From Tenacibaculum sp. SG-28 (lineage in GTDB: Bacteria; Bacteroidota; Bacteroidia; Flavobacteriales; Flavobacteriaceae): a stretch of DNA of 64,000 bases. Both the position numbers and the translations under genes were made by a program. Below are positions 56,076 through 64,000 of this stretch, in pieces (within the stretch, counting starts at the first letter, position 1; each line of letters begins with the position of its first letter). The notes under the pieces were generated by a model, which worked only from the letters and a program-made list of their open reading frames with translations, was not told the origin of the DNA and made no database searches. The stretch is taken from assembly GCF_002954385.1 (NCBI RefSeq), contig NZ_MQVY01000002.1, positions 62,001 to 126,000 on the forward strand, written 5' to 3'.

Positions 56076-56666
56076 TTACTGCGGAAGGCCATGCAGCCTC
56101 GCCACGTATTTACCAATAACATCAAACTCTAAATTTACCTGTGTTCCTACAGCGAAATTTTTAAAGGTAGTGTGCGCAAGCGTATATGGTATTATCGCCA
56201 CACTAAATGCATTGTCTTTAGAATTCACCACTGTTAAACTAACTCCATTTACAGTAATTGAGCCCTTTTCAATGGTTACGGTATCCCGATCAAAAGCATA
56301 GGTAAAAGTAAAAATAGTACTTCCTTGCGCATCTTCAATAGCAGTGCAAACTCCTGTTTTATCTACGTGGCCTTGTACGATATGCCCATCCAATCGAGCA
56401 CCGAGTTGCATACCTCGTTCGAGATTCACTTGTTCTCCAACCTGTAAAGAGCCGATAGCAGTTTTTTGCAAGGTTTCTTTAATAGCCGTAACCGTGTAGG
56501 TATCTTTTTCTTTAGCCACTACCGTTAAACAAACCCCGTTATGCGCCACACTTTGGTCAATTTTTAATTCCTCTGTAAAGCTACTTCTAATAGTTAAATG
56601 AAGGTTTTCTTGTTCTTTTTTAAGATTGGTAACCTCCCCAAGAGTTTCTATTATTCCCGTAAACAT
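56076..56666 (-). CDS. ribE: Riboflavin synthase, alpha subunit
   Basis: Converts two molecules of 6,7-dimethyl-8-ribityllumazine to riboflavin. 196 residues in two homologous lumazine-binding halves: MFTGIIETLGEVTNLKKEQE with NGVCLTVVAKEKDTYTV in the first, and LDGHIVQGHVDKTGVC with GSITVNGVSLTVVNSKDNAF in the second. Divergent from pdxA; the two starts are 58 bases apart. Confidence 0.96.
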   Translation of the reverse strand: MFTGIIETLGEVTNLKKEQENLHLTIRSSFTEELKIDQSVAHNGVCLTVVAKEKDTYTVTAIKETLQKTAIGSLQVGEQVNLERGMQLGARLDGHIVQGHVDKTGVCTAIEDAQGSTIFTFTYAFDRDTVTIEKGSITVNGVSLTVVNSKDNAFSVAIIPYTLAHTTFKNFAVGTQVNLEFDVIGKYVARLHGLPQ

Positions 56667-56681
56667 TGTCTAAAATTTAAT

Positions 56682-56689
56682 TACCTTTG
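56682..56689 (+). promoter_or_regulatory. -7 element (TACCTTTG) of pdxA
   Basis: Perfect TAnnTTTG box two bases before the first in-frame ATG (56692), so that ATG would lie at or before the transcription start; this favours the downstream start at 56725. Confidence 0.5.
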
Positions 56690-56724
56690 TTATGGTCAAA
56701 AATACGACATTATTACGCTATACT

Positions 56725-57771
56725 ATGGATAAAAATAACAAAATTGTTGTAGGAATTTCAATTGGAGATGTAAATGGAATTGGCATTGAGGTAATTTTAA
56801 AAACCTTTGAAGACAAAAGAATGCTCGATTTTTGCACCCCTGTATTATTCGCCTCTAACAAGACCATAGCATACCACAAAAAAGTACTTAAAGTTAACCA
56901 TAGCATCCACGGTATTACTTCTGCAGACAAAATAGCACATGGAAAAATCAATCTGGTGAATGTTTGGCAAGAAGAAGTAAAGTTAGCTCTCGGACAAAAT
57001 ACGGAGACCGGTGGTACCTATGCGCTCAAATCGTTAATGGCAGCCGTAGAGGCCGTAAAACAAGAACAGGTAGACTTGTTATTAACAGCACCCATTAATA
57101 AAGAAAACATTCAGTCATCGGAATTCGATTTCCCCGGACATACCGAATATCTTGAATCTAATTTTGAAGGAAAAAGCTTAATGATATTAATGACCGATGT
57201 TTTGCGCATAGGACTCATCACAGGGCACATTCCAATTTCGAAAGTTGCAGAAAGCATCACTCCCGAATTAATTCGAGAAAAAGTTGCTATCATGCATACC
57301 GCTTTAGTACAAGATTTTAATATTAGCAAACCTAAAATAGCTATTCTAAGCCTGAACCCGCATTGTGGCGATAAAGGCGTTATTGGTAAAGAAGATGATG
57401 AAATTATTAAACCGACCATAAGCTCCATTCAAGAGACTGGAAAATTAGTCTTTGGCCCTTACGCAGCAGATGGTTTTTTCGGTTCCAAAACTTACGAACA
57501 ATTTGATGGTGTTTTAGCCATGTATCACGACCAAGGTCTTGCACCATTTAAAGCTATTTCCTTCGGAAAAGGAGTAAACTTTACCGCAGGTCTCCATAAA
57601 ATTAGAACATCACCAGACCACGGAACTGGTTTTGATATTGCAGGAAAAAACAAGGCAAACCCTGAATCTTTTAAAGAAGCCTTATTTACAGCATTAGAAA
57701 TTCATAAAAACAGGACTGAATATCAAAACCTAAAGAAAAATGCTTTACCTAGCAAACTTCAAAAAAAATAG
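56725..57771 (+). CDS. pdxA: 4-hydroxythreonine-4-phosphate dehydrogenase
   Basis: Enzyme of the DXP-dependent pyridoxal phosphate pathway. Start at 56725 gives MDKNNKIVVGISIGDVNGIG. About 348 residues with metal ligands in DFPGHTEYL, LITGHIPISKV and MYHDQGLAPFKA, and the SLNPHCGDKG and TSPDHGTGFDIAG motifs. The ribE-pdxA divergent pair and the following DUF177-rpmF-fabH order are usual in Flavobacteriaceae. Confidence 0.96.
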   Translation: MDKNNKIVVGISIGDVNGIGIEVILKTFEDKRMLDFCTPVLFASNKTIAYHKKVLKVNHSIHGITSADKIAHGKINLVNVWQEEVKLALGQNTETGGTYALKSLMAAVEAVKQEQVDLLLTAPINKENIQSSEFDFPGHTEYLESNFEGKSLMILMTDVLRIGLITGHIPISKVAESITPELIREKVAIMHTALVQDFNISKPKIAILSLNPHCGDKGVIGKEDDEIIKPTISSIQETGKLVFGPYAADGFFGSKTYEQFDGVLAMYHDQGLAPFKAISFGKGVNFTAGLHKIRTSPDHGTGFDIAGKNKANPESFKEALFTALEIHKNRTEYQNLKKNALPSKLQKK

Positions 57772-57802
57772 TTGCATAATATAAAAATAAAAACATTTTT
57801 TA

Positions 57803-57810
57803 TATCTTTG
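57803..57810 (+). promoter_or_regulatory. -7 element (TATCTTTG) before the DUF177 gene
   Basis: Perfect box 22 bases before the ATG at 57833. No TTTG at the usual distance. Confidence 0.5.
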
Positions 57811-57832
57811 CACGCTCAAATTGATATTGTAG

Positions 57833-58369
57833 ATGAAAGACTTAAGAGAATTTAATATTCCTTTTGTAGGATTAAAAGAAGGCAGTCATTTATTTGAATA
57901 CCAAATTGATAAAAAGTTCTTTGAAGCATATAATTTTGATGAATTTCAAGATTGTACAGCAAAAGCAAATGTAACTTTAGTAAAAAAAAGCACCCTAATG
58001 GAGCTACATTTTACTACAGAGGGTAGCGTTCAGGTTCCATGTGATCTCACTAACGAACTATATGACCAAGAGATTTCTGGTTCTTTAGATTTAGTAGTAA
58101 AATTTGGACAAGAGTACAACGATGAGAATGAAGATATTCTAATCTTACCGCAGGAAGCTTATCAGGTTAACGTTGCACAATACATATACGAACTAATTGT
58201 GTTATCGGTTCCCACAAAAAGATTACATCCTGATGTTGTTAATGGAACGATAGAGTCTGATGCTTTAAAGAAACTAGACGAATTACGAATAAAAGAGAAC
58301 AAAACTGTTGCAAACAAAACAACAGACCCTAGATGGGATAAATTAAAGGATTTACTAACAGATAAATAA
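57833..58369 (+). CDS. DUF177 (YceD) protein
   Basis: 178 residues, soluble. Contains the conserved part [20 protein letters not shown] and [20 protein letters not shown], ending WDKLKDLL, as in YceD proteins, which are linked to 23S rRNA or ribosome assembly in other bacteria. Eight bases before rpmF, its universal neighbour. Confidence 0.93.
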   Translation: MKDLREFNIPFVGLKEGSHLFEYQIDKKFFEAYNFDEFQDCTAKANVTLVKKSTLMELHFTTEGSVQVPCDLTNELYDQEISGSLDLVVKFGQEYNDENEDILILPQEAYQVNVAQYIYELIVLSVPTKRLHPDVVNGTIESDALKKLDELRIKENKTVANKTTDPRWDKLKDLLTDK

Positions 58370-58377
58370 GACATAAA

Positions 58378-58572
58378 ATGGCACATCCAAAGAGAAAAAT
58401 ATCTAAAACGAGAAGAGATAAAAGAAGAACACATTACAAAGCTTCTGTACCTCAAATAGCTGTTGATCCTACCACTGGAGAAGCACATTTATACCACAGA
58501 GCACACTGGCACGAAGGAAAGTTATATTACCGAGGTCAGGTAGTATTAGAATCTGCTGCTGCAGAAGCTTAA
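58378..58572 (+). CDS. rpmF: 50S ribosomal protein L32
   Basis: 64 residues, [20 protein letters not shown] at the start. The four Cys of zinc-binding L32 forms are absent, as often in Bacteroidetes. Follows DUF177 and ends at a terminator. Confidence 0.97.
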   Translation: MAHPKRKISKTRRDKRRTHYKASVPQIAVDPTTGEAHLYHRAHWHEGKLYYRGQVVLESAAAEA

Positions 58573-58592
58573 GATTGTATTACAAAGCATAC

Positions 58593-58619
58593 AAAAACCC
58601 TCTATTTTGAGGGTTTTTT
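58593..58619 (+). terminator. Terminator after rpmF
   Basis: A 10-bp stem AAAAACCCTC/GAGGGTTTTT (58593-58602 and 58609-58618) with T tract. Confidence 0.88.
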
Positions 58620-58658
58620 GGTGTTTTTAAGTTAATTAAGTAAGTTTTTGCACTTTTT

Positions 58659-58696
58659 TTTTCAAAGAAACCAAATAATTTTCATTTCTTTGAAAA
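58659..58696. promoter_or_regulatory. 12-bp inverted repeat upstream of fabH
   Basis: TTTTCAAAGAAA (58659-58670) and TTTCTTTGAAAA (58685-58696) are exact inverted copies, 14 bases apart, ending 24 bases before the fabH ATG. The arrangement suits a dimeric repressor site for the fabH-accB-accC operon. No T tract, so not a terminator. Confidence 0.5.
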
Positions 58697-58720
58697 CTCG
58701 TTTACAACAAAACAAACACT

Positions 58721-59716
58721 ATGACTAAAATAACTGCAGCTATAACAGCAGTAGGTAAATATATACCAGAGTACACTCTAACTAACAAAGAGTTAGAAAC
58801 CATGGTAGACACCAACGACGAGTGGATTACTACCAGAACAGGTATTAAAGAACGTCGTATCTTAAAAGAAGAAGGAGCGGGAACTTCGTACATGGCTATC
58901 AAAGCTGGTGAAAATTTATTAGAAAAATCAGGAATTCATCCAGAAGATATTGACATGGTTATTGTTGCTACTGCAACGCCAGACATGCCGGTAGCCTCCA
59001 CTGCCGCATATACAGCCTCAAAACTAGGAGCAAGCAATGCATTCTCTTTTGATTTACAAGCAGCATGTTCTAGTTTTTTATACGGAATGTCTGTAGCCTC
59101 AGGCTATATTGAAAGTGGTAGATATAAAAAAGTATTGTTAATTGGAGCAGATAAAATGTCTTCAATTATCGACTATACCGATAGAGCAACCTGTATCATC
59201 TTCGGAGATGGTGCTGGAGCTGTTCTTTTCGAACCTAACGAAGAACAACTCGGTTTCCAAGACGAATATTTAAGAAGTGACGGAATAGGAAGGGAATTCC
59301 TTAAGATAGAAGCTGGTGGTTCCATACTTCCTACCACAGAGGAAACAATCGCTAACAAAAAACATTTCGTACATCAAGAAGGAAAAACCGTCTTCAAATT
59401 TGCGGTCTCTAACATGGCAGATGTAGCAGAAAAAATGTTAGTTCGCAATAAGTTAACAAAAGAAGACATACAGTGGCTAGTTCCGCATCAGGCCAATAAA
59501 AGAATAATCGAAGCAACTGCTAAGAGAGTTGGTTTGCAAGAGGACAAAGTGATGATGAATATCCACAAATACGGAAACACAACATCTGCTACCTTACCGC
59601 TGCTACTTGCCGACTATGAAAAAGAGTTAAAAAAAGGAGATAACTTAATTTTTGCCGCATTTGGTGGTGGCTTCACATGGGGAGCTATCTACTTAAAATG
59701 GGCATACAACTCATAA
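58721..59716 (+). CDS. fabH: 3-oxoacyl-ACP synthase III
   Basis: KAS III, first condensation of fatty-acid synthesis (acetyl-CoA plus malonyl-ACP). 331 residues with Cys in LQAACSSFLYG, His in LVPHQANKRI and Asn in HKYGNTTSATLPL. Full length. First gene of fabH-accB-accC. Confidence 0.96.
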   Translation: MTKITAAITAVGKYIPEYTLTNKELETMVDTNDEWITTRTGIKERRILKEEGAGTSYMAIKAGENLLEKSGIHPEDIDMVIVATATPDMPVASTAAYTASKLGASNAFSFDLQAACSSFLYGMSVASGYIESGRYKKVLLIGADKMSSIIDYTDRATCIIFGDGAGAVLFEPNEEQLGFQDEYLRSDGIGREFLKIEAGGSILPTTEETIANKKHFVHQEGKTVFKFAVSNMADVAEKMLVRNKLTKEDIQWLVPHQANKRIIEATAKRVGLQEDKVMMNIHKYGNTTSATLPLLLADYEKELKKGDNLIFAAFGGGFTWGAIYLKWAYNS

Positions 59717-59740
59717 ATCAAACAACTTAAATTTAGGAAA

Positions 59741-60238
59741 ATGGATATTAAAGAAATTCAAAGTCTTATCAAGTTTGTAGCTAAATCCGGAGCAAGCGAA
59801 GTAAAGCTAGAAATGGATGATCTTAAGATCACTATTAAAACCGGAAGTACAACACCTGAAACAACAATTATTCAAGCAGCTGCACCAGTTGCTACTCCGC
59901 AACAAATTTTAGCTCCTGCTCCTGTTGCTCCAGCAGCAACTCCAGTTGCTAGCCCAGATGCTCCGGCAAAAGACGCATCAGCAGACGAGGATTCTAAATA
60001 CATCACGATAAAATCTCCAATCATTGGAACTTTTTATAGAAAACCTTCACCAGACAAACCTGCTTTTGTAGAAGTAGGCGCCAATGTAAAAACTGGAGAC
60101 ACTGTTTGTGTTATTGAAGCCATGAAACTATTTAATGAAATTGAATCGGAAGTTTCAGGAAAAATAGTTAAGGTATTAGTTGATGATTCAAGCCCAGTAG
60201 AGTTTGACCAACCTCTTTTCTTAGTAGACCCATCTTAA
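59741..60238 (+). CDS. accB: Biotin carboxyl carrier protein of acetyl-CoA carboxylase
   Basis: 165 residues: N-terminal helix domain ([20 protein letters not shown]), an Ala/Pro-rich linker (about 50-85), and the biotinyl domain with the biotinylated Lys in [11 protein letters not shown], 44 residues from the end. Works with the accC product encoded 94 bases downstream. Confidence 0.97.
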   Translation: MDIKEIQSLIKFVAKSGASEVKLEMDDLKITIKTGSTTPETTIIQAAAPVATPQQILAPAPVAPAATPVASPDAPAKDASADEDSKYITIKSPIIGTFYRKPSPDKPAFVEVGANVKTGDTVCVIEAMKLFNEIESEVSGKIVKVLVDDSSPVEFDQPLFLVDPS

Positions 60239-60332
60239 TAGCGTTTTAAAATTTAGAGTAGCTAGTTCTAAAAAATCAGATTTTTATTTTTTAGCAAAGA
60301 AAACTCAATACCAAACGCATAACTCTTATATT

Positions 60333-61668
60333 ATGTTTAAAAAAATATTAATAGCCAATAGAGGGGAGATTGCACTTCGTGTAATCCGAACCTGTAAGGA
60401 GATGGGAATAAAAACAGTTGCCGTATACTCTAAAGCTGATACGGAAAGTTTACACGTAAGATTTGCTGATGAAGCAGTGTGTATTGGACCTGCTCCTAGT
60501 AGTGAATCGTATTTAAAAATGGCAAATATCATTGCTGCAGCTGAAATCACCAATGCAGATGCCATTCATCCCGGATACGGATTTTTATCCGAGAATGCCA
60601 AATTCTCTAAATTATGTGAAGAGCACGATATTAAGTTCATTGGTGCTACTGCAGAAATGATTGATAAAATGGGAGACAAAGCTTCGGCTAAAGCTACCAT
60701 GATTGCAGCAGGAGTTCCTTGTATCCCTGGGTCAGAGGGGATATTAGACACCTATGAAGAAACCGAAACATTAGCCGTAGAAATGGGCTTCCCTGTAATG
60801 CTAAAAGCAACCGCAGGAGGTGGTGGAAAAGGAATGCGTGCCGTATGGAAGAAGGAAGATTTAAAAGACGCTTGGGATTCTGCTCGTATGGAAGCTAAAG
60901 CAGCCTTTGGAAACGATGGTATGTATATGGAGAAACTCATCGAAGAACCAAGACATATTGAAATTCAAGTCGTGGGAGATTCGTATGGGAAAGCATGTCA
61001 CTTATCGGAAAGAGATTGTTCTATACAACGTCGTCACCAAAAACTTACCGAAGAAACTCCTTCTCCGTTCATGACAGATGCATTGCGAAATGCGATGGGA
61101 GAAGCTGCCGTAAAAGCTGCCGAATACATAAAATATGAAGGAGCTGGAACTGTAGAATTTTTGGTAGATAAGCACCGTAACTTCTACTTCATGGAAATGA
61201 ATACACGTATTCAAGTAGAGCATCCAATTACAGAAGAAGTAGTAGACTACGACTTAATTCGCGAGCAAATTCTCGTTGCTGCTGGAGTACCTATTTCTGG
61301 TAAAAACTACATGCCTCAATTACACTCCATTGAATGTAGAATCAATGCGGAAGATCCGCACAATGGATTTAGACCTGCTCCTGGTAAAATAACTTCATAC
61401 CACGCTCCGGGTGGCCATGGTGTTCGTGTAGATACACATGTATACACAGTACATGATTCCACCAAACTACGATTCTATGATTTCTAAATTAATTGTTACT
61501 GCACAAACAAGAGAAGAAGCAATTAACAAAATGAAACGCGCTCTAGACGAGTATGTCATAGAAGGTGTAAAAACTACAATTCCATTCCACAGACAACTAA
61601 TGGATCATCCAGATTATATCTCTGGTAACTACACCACAAAGTTTATGGAAGATTTTGAAATAAAGTAA
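60333..61668 (+). CDS. accC: Biotin carboxylase subunit of acetyl-CoA carboxylase (one apparent frameshift)
   Basis: ATP-dependent carboxylation of BCCP-biotin. N-terminal domain [23 protein letters not shown]-grasp glycine loop [14 protein letters not shown], active site [14 protein letters not shown]. The frame ends at 61487 in RFYDF; the next frame gives [20 protein letters not shown], the normal continuation. Restoring two bases near 61444-61452 (in ACACAG) joins them to about 445 residues. accC is essential, so this is probably a sequencing error; unlike the others it is not a simple homopolymer. Confidence 0.94.
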
Positions 61669-61690
61669 TACCTACCTTGTAAAGTAGATA

Positions 61691-61722
61691 AAAAATCAGT
61701 GCTATGGCACTGATTTTTTATT
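61691..61722 (+). terminator. Terminator after accC
   Basis: A 12-bp perfect stem AAAAATCAGTGC/GCACTGATTTTT (61691-61702 and 61707-61718), loop TATG, T-rich tail. Confidence 0.9.
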
Positions 61723-61725
61723 TCA

Positions 61726-61733
61726 TACATTTG
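61726..61733 (+). promoter_or_regulatory. -7 element (TACATTTG) four bases before the waaA ATG
   Basis: TACATTTG, then CTAC, then ATG at 61738. As with rbfA and rpoN, a start so near the -7 box implies a leaderless or nearly leaderless transcript. Confidence 0.5.
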
Positions 61734-61737
61734 CTAC

Positions 61738-62976
61738 ATGAATGTTTTTTATAACTGTCTCCTTTCTATTGCTTCAGTATTACTGCACTTAATAGCATTA
61801 TTTTCTCCCAAGATCAAACTCTTCATAACAGGGAGGAAAAACACTTTCCAAAAACTGGAACCCCTTAGTAAAAACGATAAAACCATTTGGTTTCACGCTG
61901 CTTCTCTAGGAGAATTTGAGCAAGGTAGACCAGTTCTAGAATCCTTGCGAAAAAGCCATCCCAACTATAAAATCGTACTTAGTTTTTTCTCACCTTCTGG
62001 TTATGAAGTACGAAAAAATTATCCGCACGCAGATGTTGTTTGCTACCTTCCTTTAGACACCAACAAAAACATGAACCGCTTCATAGAATTAGTGCACCCA
62101 GAATTAGCAATTATTATTAAATACGAATTCTGGCCTAATTTACTAACTGCCCTACATAACAGAGAAATAAAAACGATTTTGATATCTGGTATTTTTAGAG
62201 AAAATCAACTATTTTTTAAACCTTATGGTAGTTTTATGCGACAAAAGTTAGCAGCAATCGATCATTTTTTTGTGCAGAATAACAAATCCAAAGAATTATT
62301 AAATACCATTCAAATAGATAACGTAACTGTTAGCGGAGACACGAGATTTGATCGGGTACACGACATCTTACAACAAGACAATACCCTTGATTTTGTGGCA
62401 AAATTTAAACAAGAAAAATACTGCTGTATTGCAGGAAGCACTTGGCCAGAAGACGAAGAATTACTGGTAAATTACATAAATGAAAACAGTACTAGCAAAG
62501 AAAAATTCATACTAGCACCACATGCGATAAAAGCAGACCAAATAGAAGCACTCAAAAAATCCATTACTAAAAAAACTGTCCTTTTTTCGGAAAAAAACTT
62601 GCATGCTTTAGAAGACTTCCAAGTACTTATAATAGATACAATTGGGCTTCTTACAAAAATATATGCCTACGCTGATGTGGCCTATGTTGGCGGGGGCTTA
62701 GCAACCGGTTTACACAATATACTAGAACCAGCTGTTTTTGGTATTCCAGTGCTATTTGGAGGGCATAAATACCAGAAGTTTCAGGAGGCTCGTGACCTAA
62801 TTGCGTTGAATGGTGCAACAATTGTTACAAATAAAAACGATTTTTACAATACCTTTGTAGCCATAGAGCAAAACGACGAGAAACGAATTGCAATGGGAGA
62901 AACTAACCGAAAATATATTATCGATAATATTGGTGCCACAAAAACAATTCTTAACTATATAGAAAACATAATCTAA
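61738..62976 (+). CDS. waaA: 3-deoxy-D-manno-octulosonic acid (Kdo) transferase
   Basis: GT30 glycosyltransferase that adds Kdo to the lipid A precursor. 412 residues with one N-terminal membrane segment, then TIWFHAASLGEFEQGRPVLE with the catalytic Glu, LVHPELAIIIKYEFWPNLLT, and VAYVGGGLATGLHNILEPAV near the C-terminus. The stop overlaps the next ATG by one base. Confidence 0.96.
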   Translation: MNVFYNCLLSIASVLLHLIALFSPKIKLFITGRKNTFQKLEPLSKNDKTIWFHAASLGEFEQGRPVLESLRKSHPNYKIVLSFFSPSGYEVRKNYPHADVVCYLPLDTNKNMNRFIELVHPELAIIIKYEFWPNLLTALHNREIKTILISGIFRENQLFFKPYGSFMRQKLAAIDHFFVQNNKSKELLNTIQIDNVTVSGDTRFDRVHDILQQDNTLDFVAKFKQEKYCCIAGSTWPEDEELLVNYINENSTSKEKFILAPHAIKADQIEALKKSITKKTVLFSEKNLHALEDFQVLIIDTIGLLTKIYAYADVAYVGGGLATGLHNILEPAVFGIPVLFGGHKYQKFQEARDLIALNGATIVTNKNDFYNTFVAIEQNDEKRIAMGETNRKYIIDNIGATKTILNYIENII

Positions 62977-63539
62977 TGGAAATATTTTTACAACCATGGC
63001 CTTGGTACACGTCTGGCGTACTAATTGCATTCATACTATTTTTACTTTTCTTTTTTGGAAAAAGTTTTGGAGTTTCCACGAATTTAGAAACTATCTGTAC
63101 TATGGCAGGTGCTGGAAAAGTGAGCAGTTACTTCAATACCGATTGGAGGCAAAGAAAATGGTCTATTCTTTTCATAATTGGAATTATCATTGGAGGCTTT
63201 ATCAGCAAAAACTATCTGAGCAGCTCTAGTGAGATAGCCTTAAACCCTAAAACAGTTGCAGACTTAAAACAAGAATTAGGTTTTGAAAACGCAGGAAAAA
63301 CATTAGTTCCTGAAGAGATTTTCAGCATAGAGAGCATAAGCAGCGTAAAAGGCGTAAGTATTTTAATTCTCGCAGGATTTTTAATAGGTTTTGGAACGCG
63401 ATATGCAGGTGGCTGTACTTCAGGACATGCAATAACTGGCTTGAGCAGTCTTCAATTACCCTCTCTCGTTGCGGTAATTGGTTTTTTTATTGGCGGTTTG
63501 CTAATGACTTGGTTTGTACTCCCTTTAATTTTTTCTTAA
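62976..63539 (+). CDS. YeeE/YedE family sulfur permease, first half
   Basis: 187 residues with about five helices. Has the YeeE/YedE signature GFGTRYAGGCTSGHAITGLS, whose Cys carries sulfur in characterised thiosulfate transporters (TsuA). A second half-size gene follows two bases later, so the two together equal one full YeeE/YedE permease, as in PmpAB-type pairs. It overlaps waaA by one base. Confidence 0.93.
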   Translation: MEIFLQPWPWYTSGVLIAFILFLLFFFGKSFGVSTNLETICTMAGAGKVSSYFNTDWRQRKWSILFIIGIIIGGFISKNYLSSSSEIALNPKTVADLKQELGFENAGKTLVPEEIFSIESISSVKGVSILILAGFLIGFGTRYAGGCTSGHAITGLSSLQLPSLVAVIGFFIGGLLMTWFVLPLIFS

Positions 63540-63540
63540 A

Positions 63541-63954
63541 ATGAAATACCTAAAATTTTTACTCATCGGAATTTTATTCGGAATCATCTTAACGAAATCA
63601 GAAGTGATTTCTTGGTATCGAATTTATGAAATGTTTAAGTTTGATGCCTTTCATATGTACGGTATCATAGGAACAGCGGTATTGCTTTCCATGCTCTTAA
63701 TGTTTCTGTTTAAGAAAGGCATTATAAAAGATGTAAATGGTAATCTAATAACTGTTAAGCCAAAGAAAAAAGGAAACTTTAGAGCATTAACCGGCGGAGT
63801 TATATTCGGTCTAGGTTGGGCATTAGCAGGAGCCTGCCCTGGCCCTATATTTGCCTTAATAGGAAATGGTGTGTATGCGATTATAATTGTGCTATTCGGT
63901 GCCCTTCTCGGGGCTTTGGTACACGGTGTAATTAGTGAAAAATTACCACGCTAA
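63541..63954 (+). CDS. YeeE/YedE family sulfur permease, second half (DUF6691)
   Basis: 137 residues with four helices and the matching motif GLGWALAGACPGPIFALIGN. It completes the permease made with the preceding gene. Sulfur-compound uptake is inferred from the family; no sulfur dioxygenase, rhodanese or regulator gene lies in the rest of the window, which ends 46 bases later. Confidence 0.9.
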   Translation: MKYLKFLLIGILFGIILTKSEVISWYRIYEMFKFDAFHMYGIIGTAVLLSMLLMFLFKKGIIKDVNGNLITVKPKKKGNFRALTGGVIFGLGWALAGACPGPIFALIGNGVYAIIIVLFGALLGALVHGVISEKLPR

Positions 63955-64000
63955 ATAGAACTATACAACTACTTTCTTGGCCATAACATTTGTTACACAT

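Noticed and set aside
1-64000. CRISPR arrays, IS elements, rRNA genes
   Set aside because: I found no regularly spaced repeats, no transposase and no rRNA-like sequence.

Overview
The window is chromosomal DNA of a Bacteroidota bacterium, most likely a marine member of the Flavobacteriaceae. This rests on AT-rich coding DNA, gene orders typical of the family (rplM-rpsI-rpsB-tsf-pyrH-frr; ftsX-DUF3098-uppP-truB; DUF177-rpmF-fabH-accB-accC), promoters of the Bacteroidetes TTTG-N19-TAnnTTTG type, many lipoproteins and small outer-membrane barrels, a type IX secretion substrate and an NAD-dependent epimerase-type threonine dehydrogenase. No genus can be named from the sequence alone.

Layout. 1-2.6 kb: a frame-broken methyltransferase (cut by the window edge), apbE and an OmpA-like lipoprotein. 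2.8-7.0 kb: translation block rplM, rpsI, rpsB, tsf, pyrH, frr, with clear terminators. 7.1-13.2 kb: an MMPL/RND exporter, asnS, rpoN and a PAP2-like membrane protein. 13.2-17.6 kb (minus): outer-membrane barrel, two ExbD, a small membrane protein, ExbB, and ansA. 17.7-20.3 kb: zinc peptidase and lepA. 20.6-22.8 kb: a four-gene envelope operon (possible c-heme lipoprotein, YceI, OB-fold anchor protein, DUF5777-like barrel). 22.9-32.0 kb: dus, an ABC permease, rbfA, a response regulator, methylmalonyl-CoA epimerase, ftsX/DUF3098/uppP/truB, a thioredoxin-like protein and threonine dehydrogenase. 32.1-36.7 kb: a lipoprotein, a 1137-residue BNR-repeat T9SS substrate and recX. 36.8-43.5 kb (minus): a tripartite RND efflux operon with its TetR regulator. 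43.6-44.7 kb: polyprenyl synthetase and a CAT-anticodon tRNA.

An accessory island follows the tRNA (about 44.7-54.5 kb). It starts with a tyrosine integrase and holds a papain-like secreted peptidase, duplicated and partly decayed cassettes that look like leftovers of a polymorphic-toxin or metallopeptidase locus with small secreted and membrane partner proteins, then lipoproteins and outer-membrane barrels. Its far end carries a degenerate copy (54362-54502) of the DNA just downstream of the tRNA (44681-44823). From 55 kb core genes resume: ribE, pdxA, DUF177, rpmF, fabH, accB, accC, waaA and a two-gene YeeE/YedE sulfur permease.

Data quality matters here. At least fifteen gene interruptions are cured by restoring one base, in most cases in an A/T homopolymer, and nearly all are deletions. 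They hit genes that must work (rpsB, ftsX, accC, lepA). I read these as sequencing or assembly undercalls and give merged gene coordinates. Only the island cassettes at about 49.7-50.7 kb, and more weakly a barrel remnant at 52.8-53.4 kb, show decay that added bases alone do not explain.
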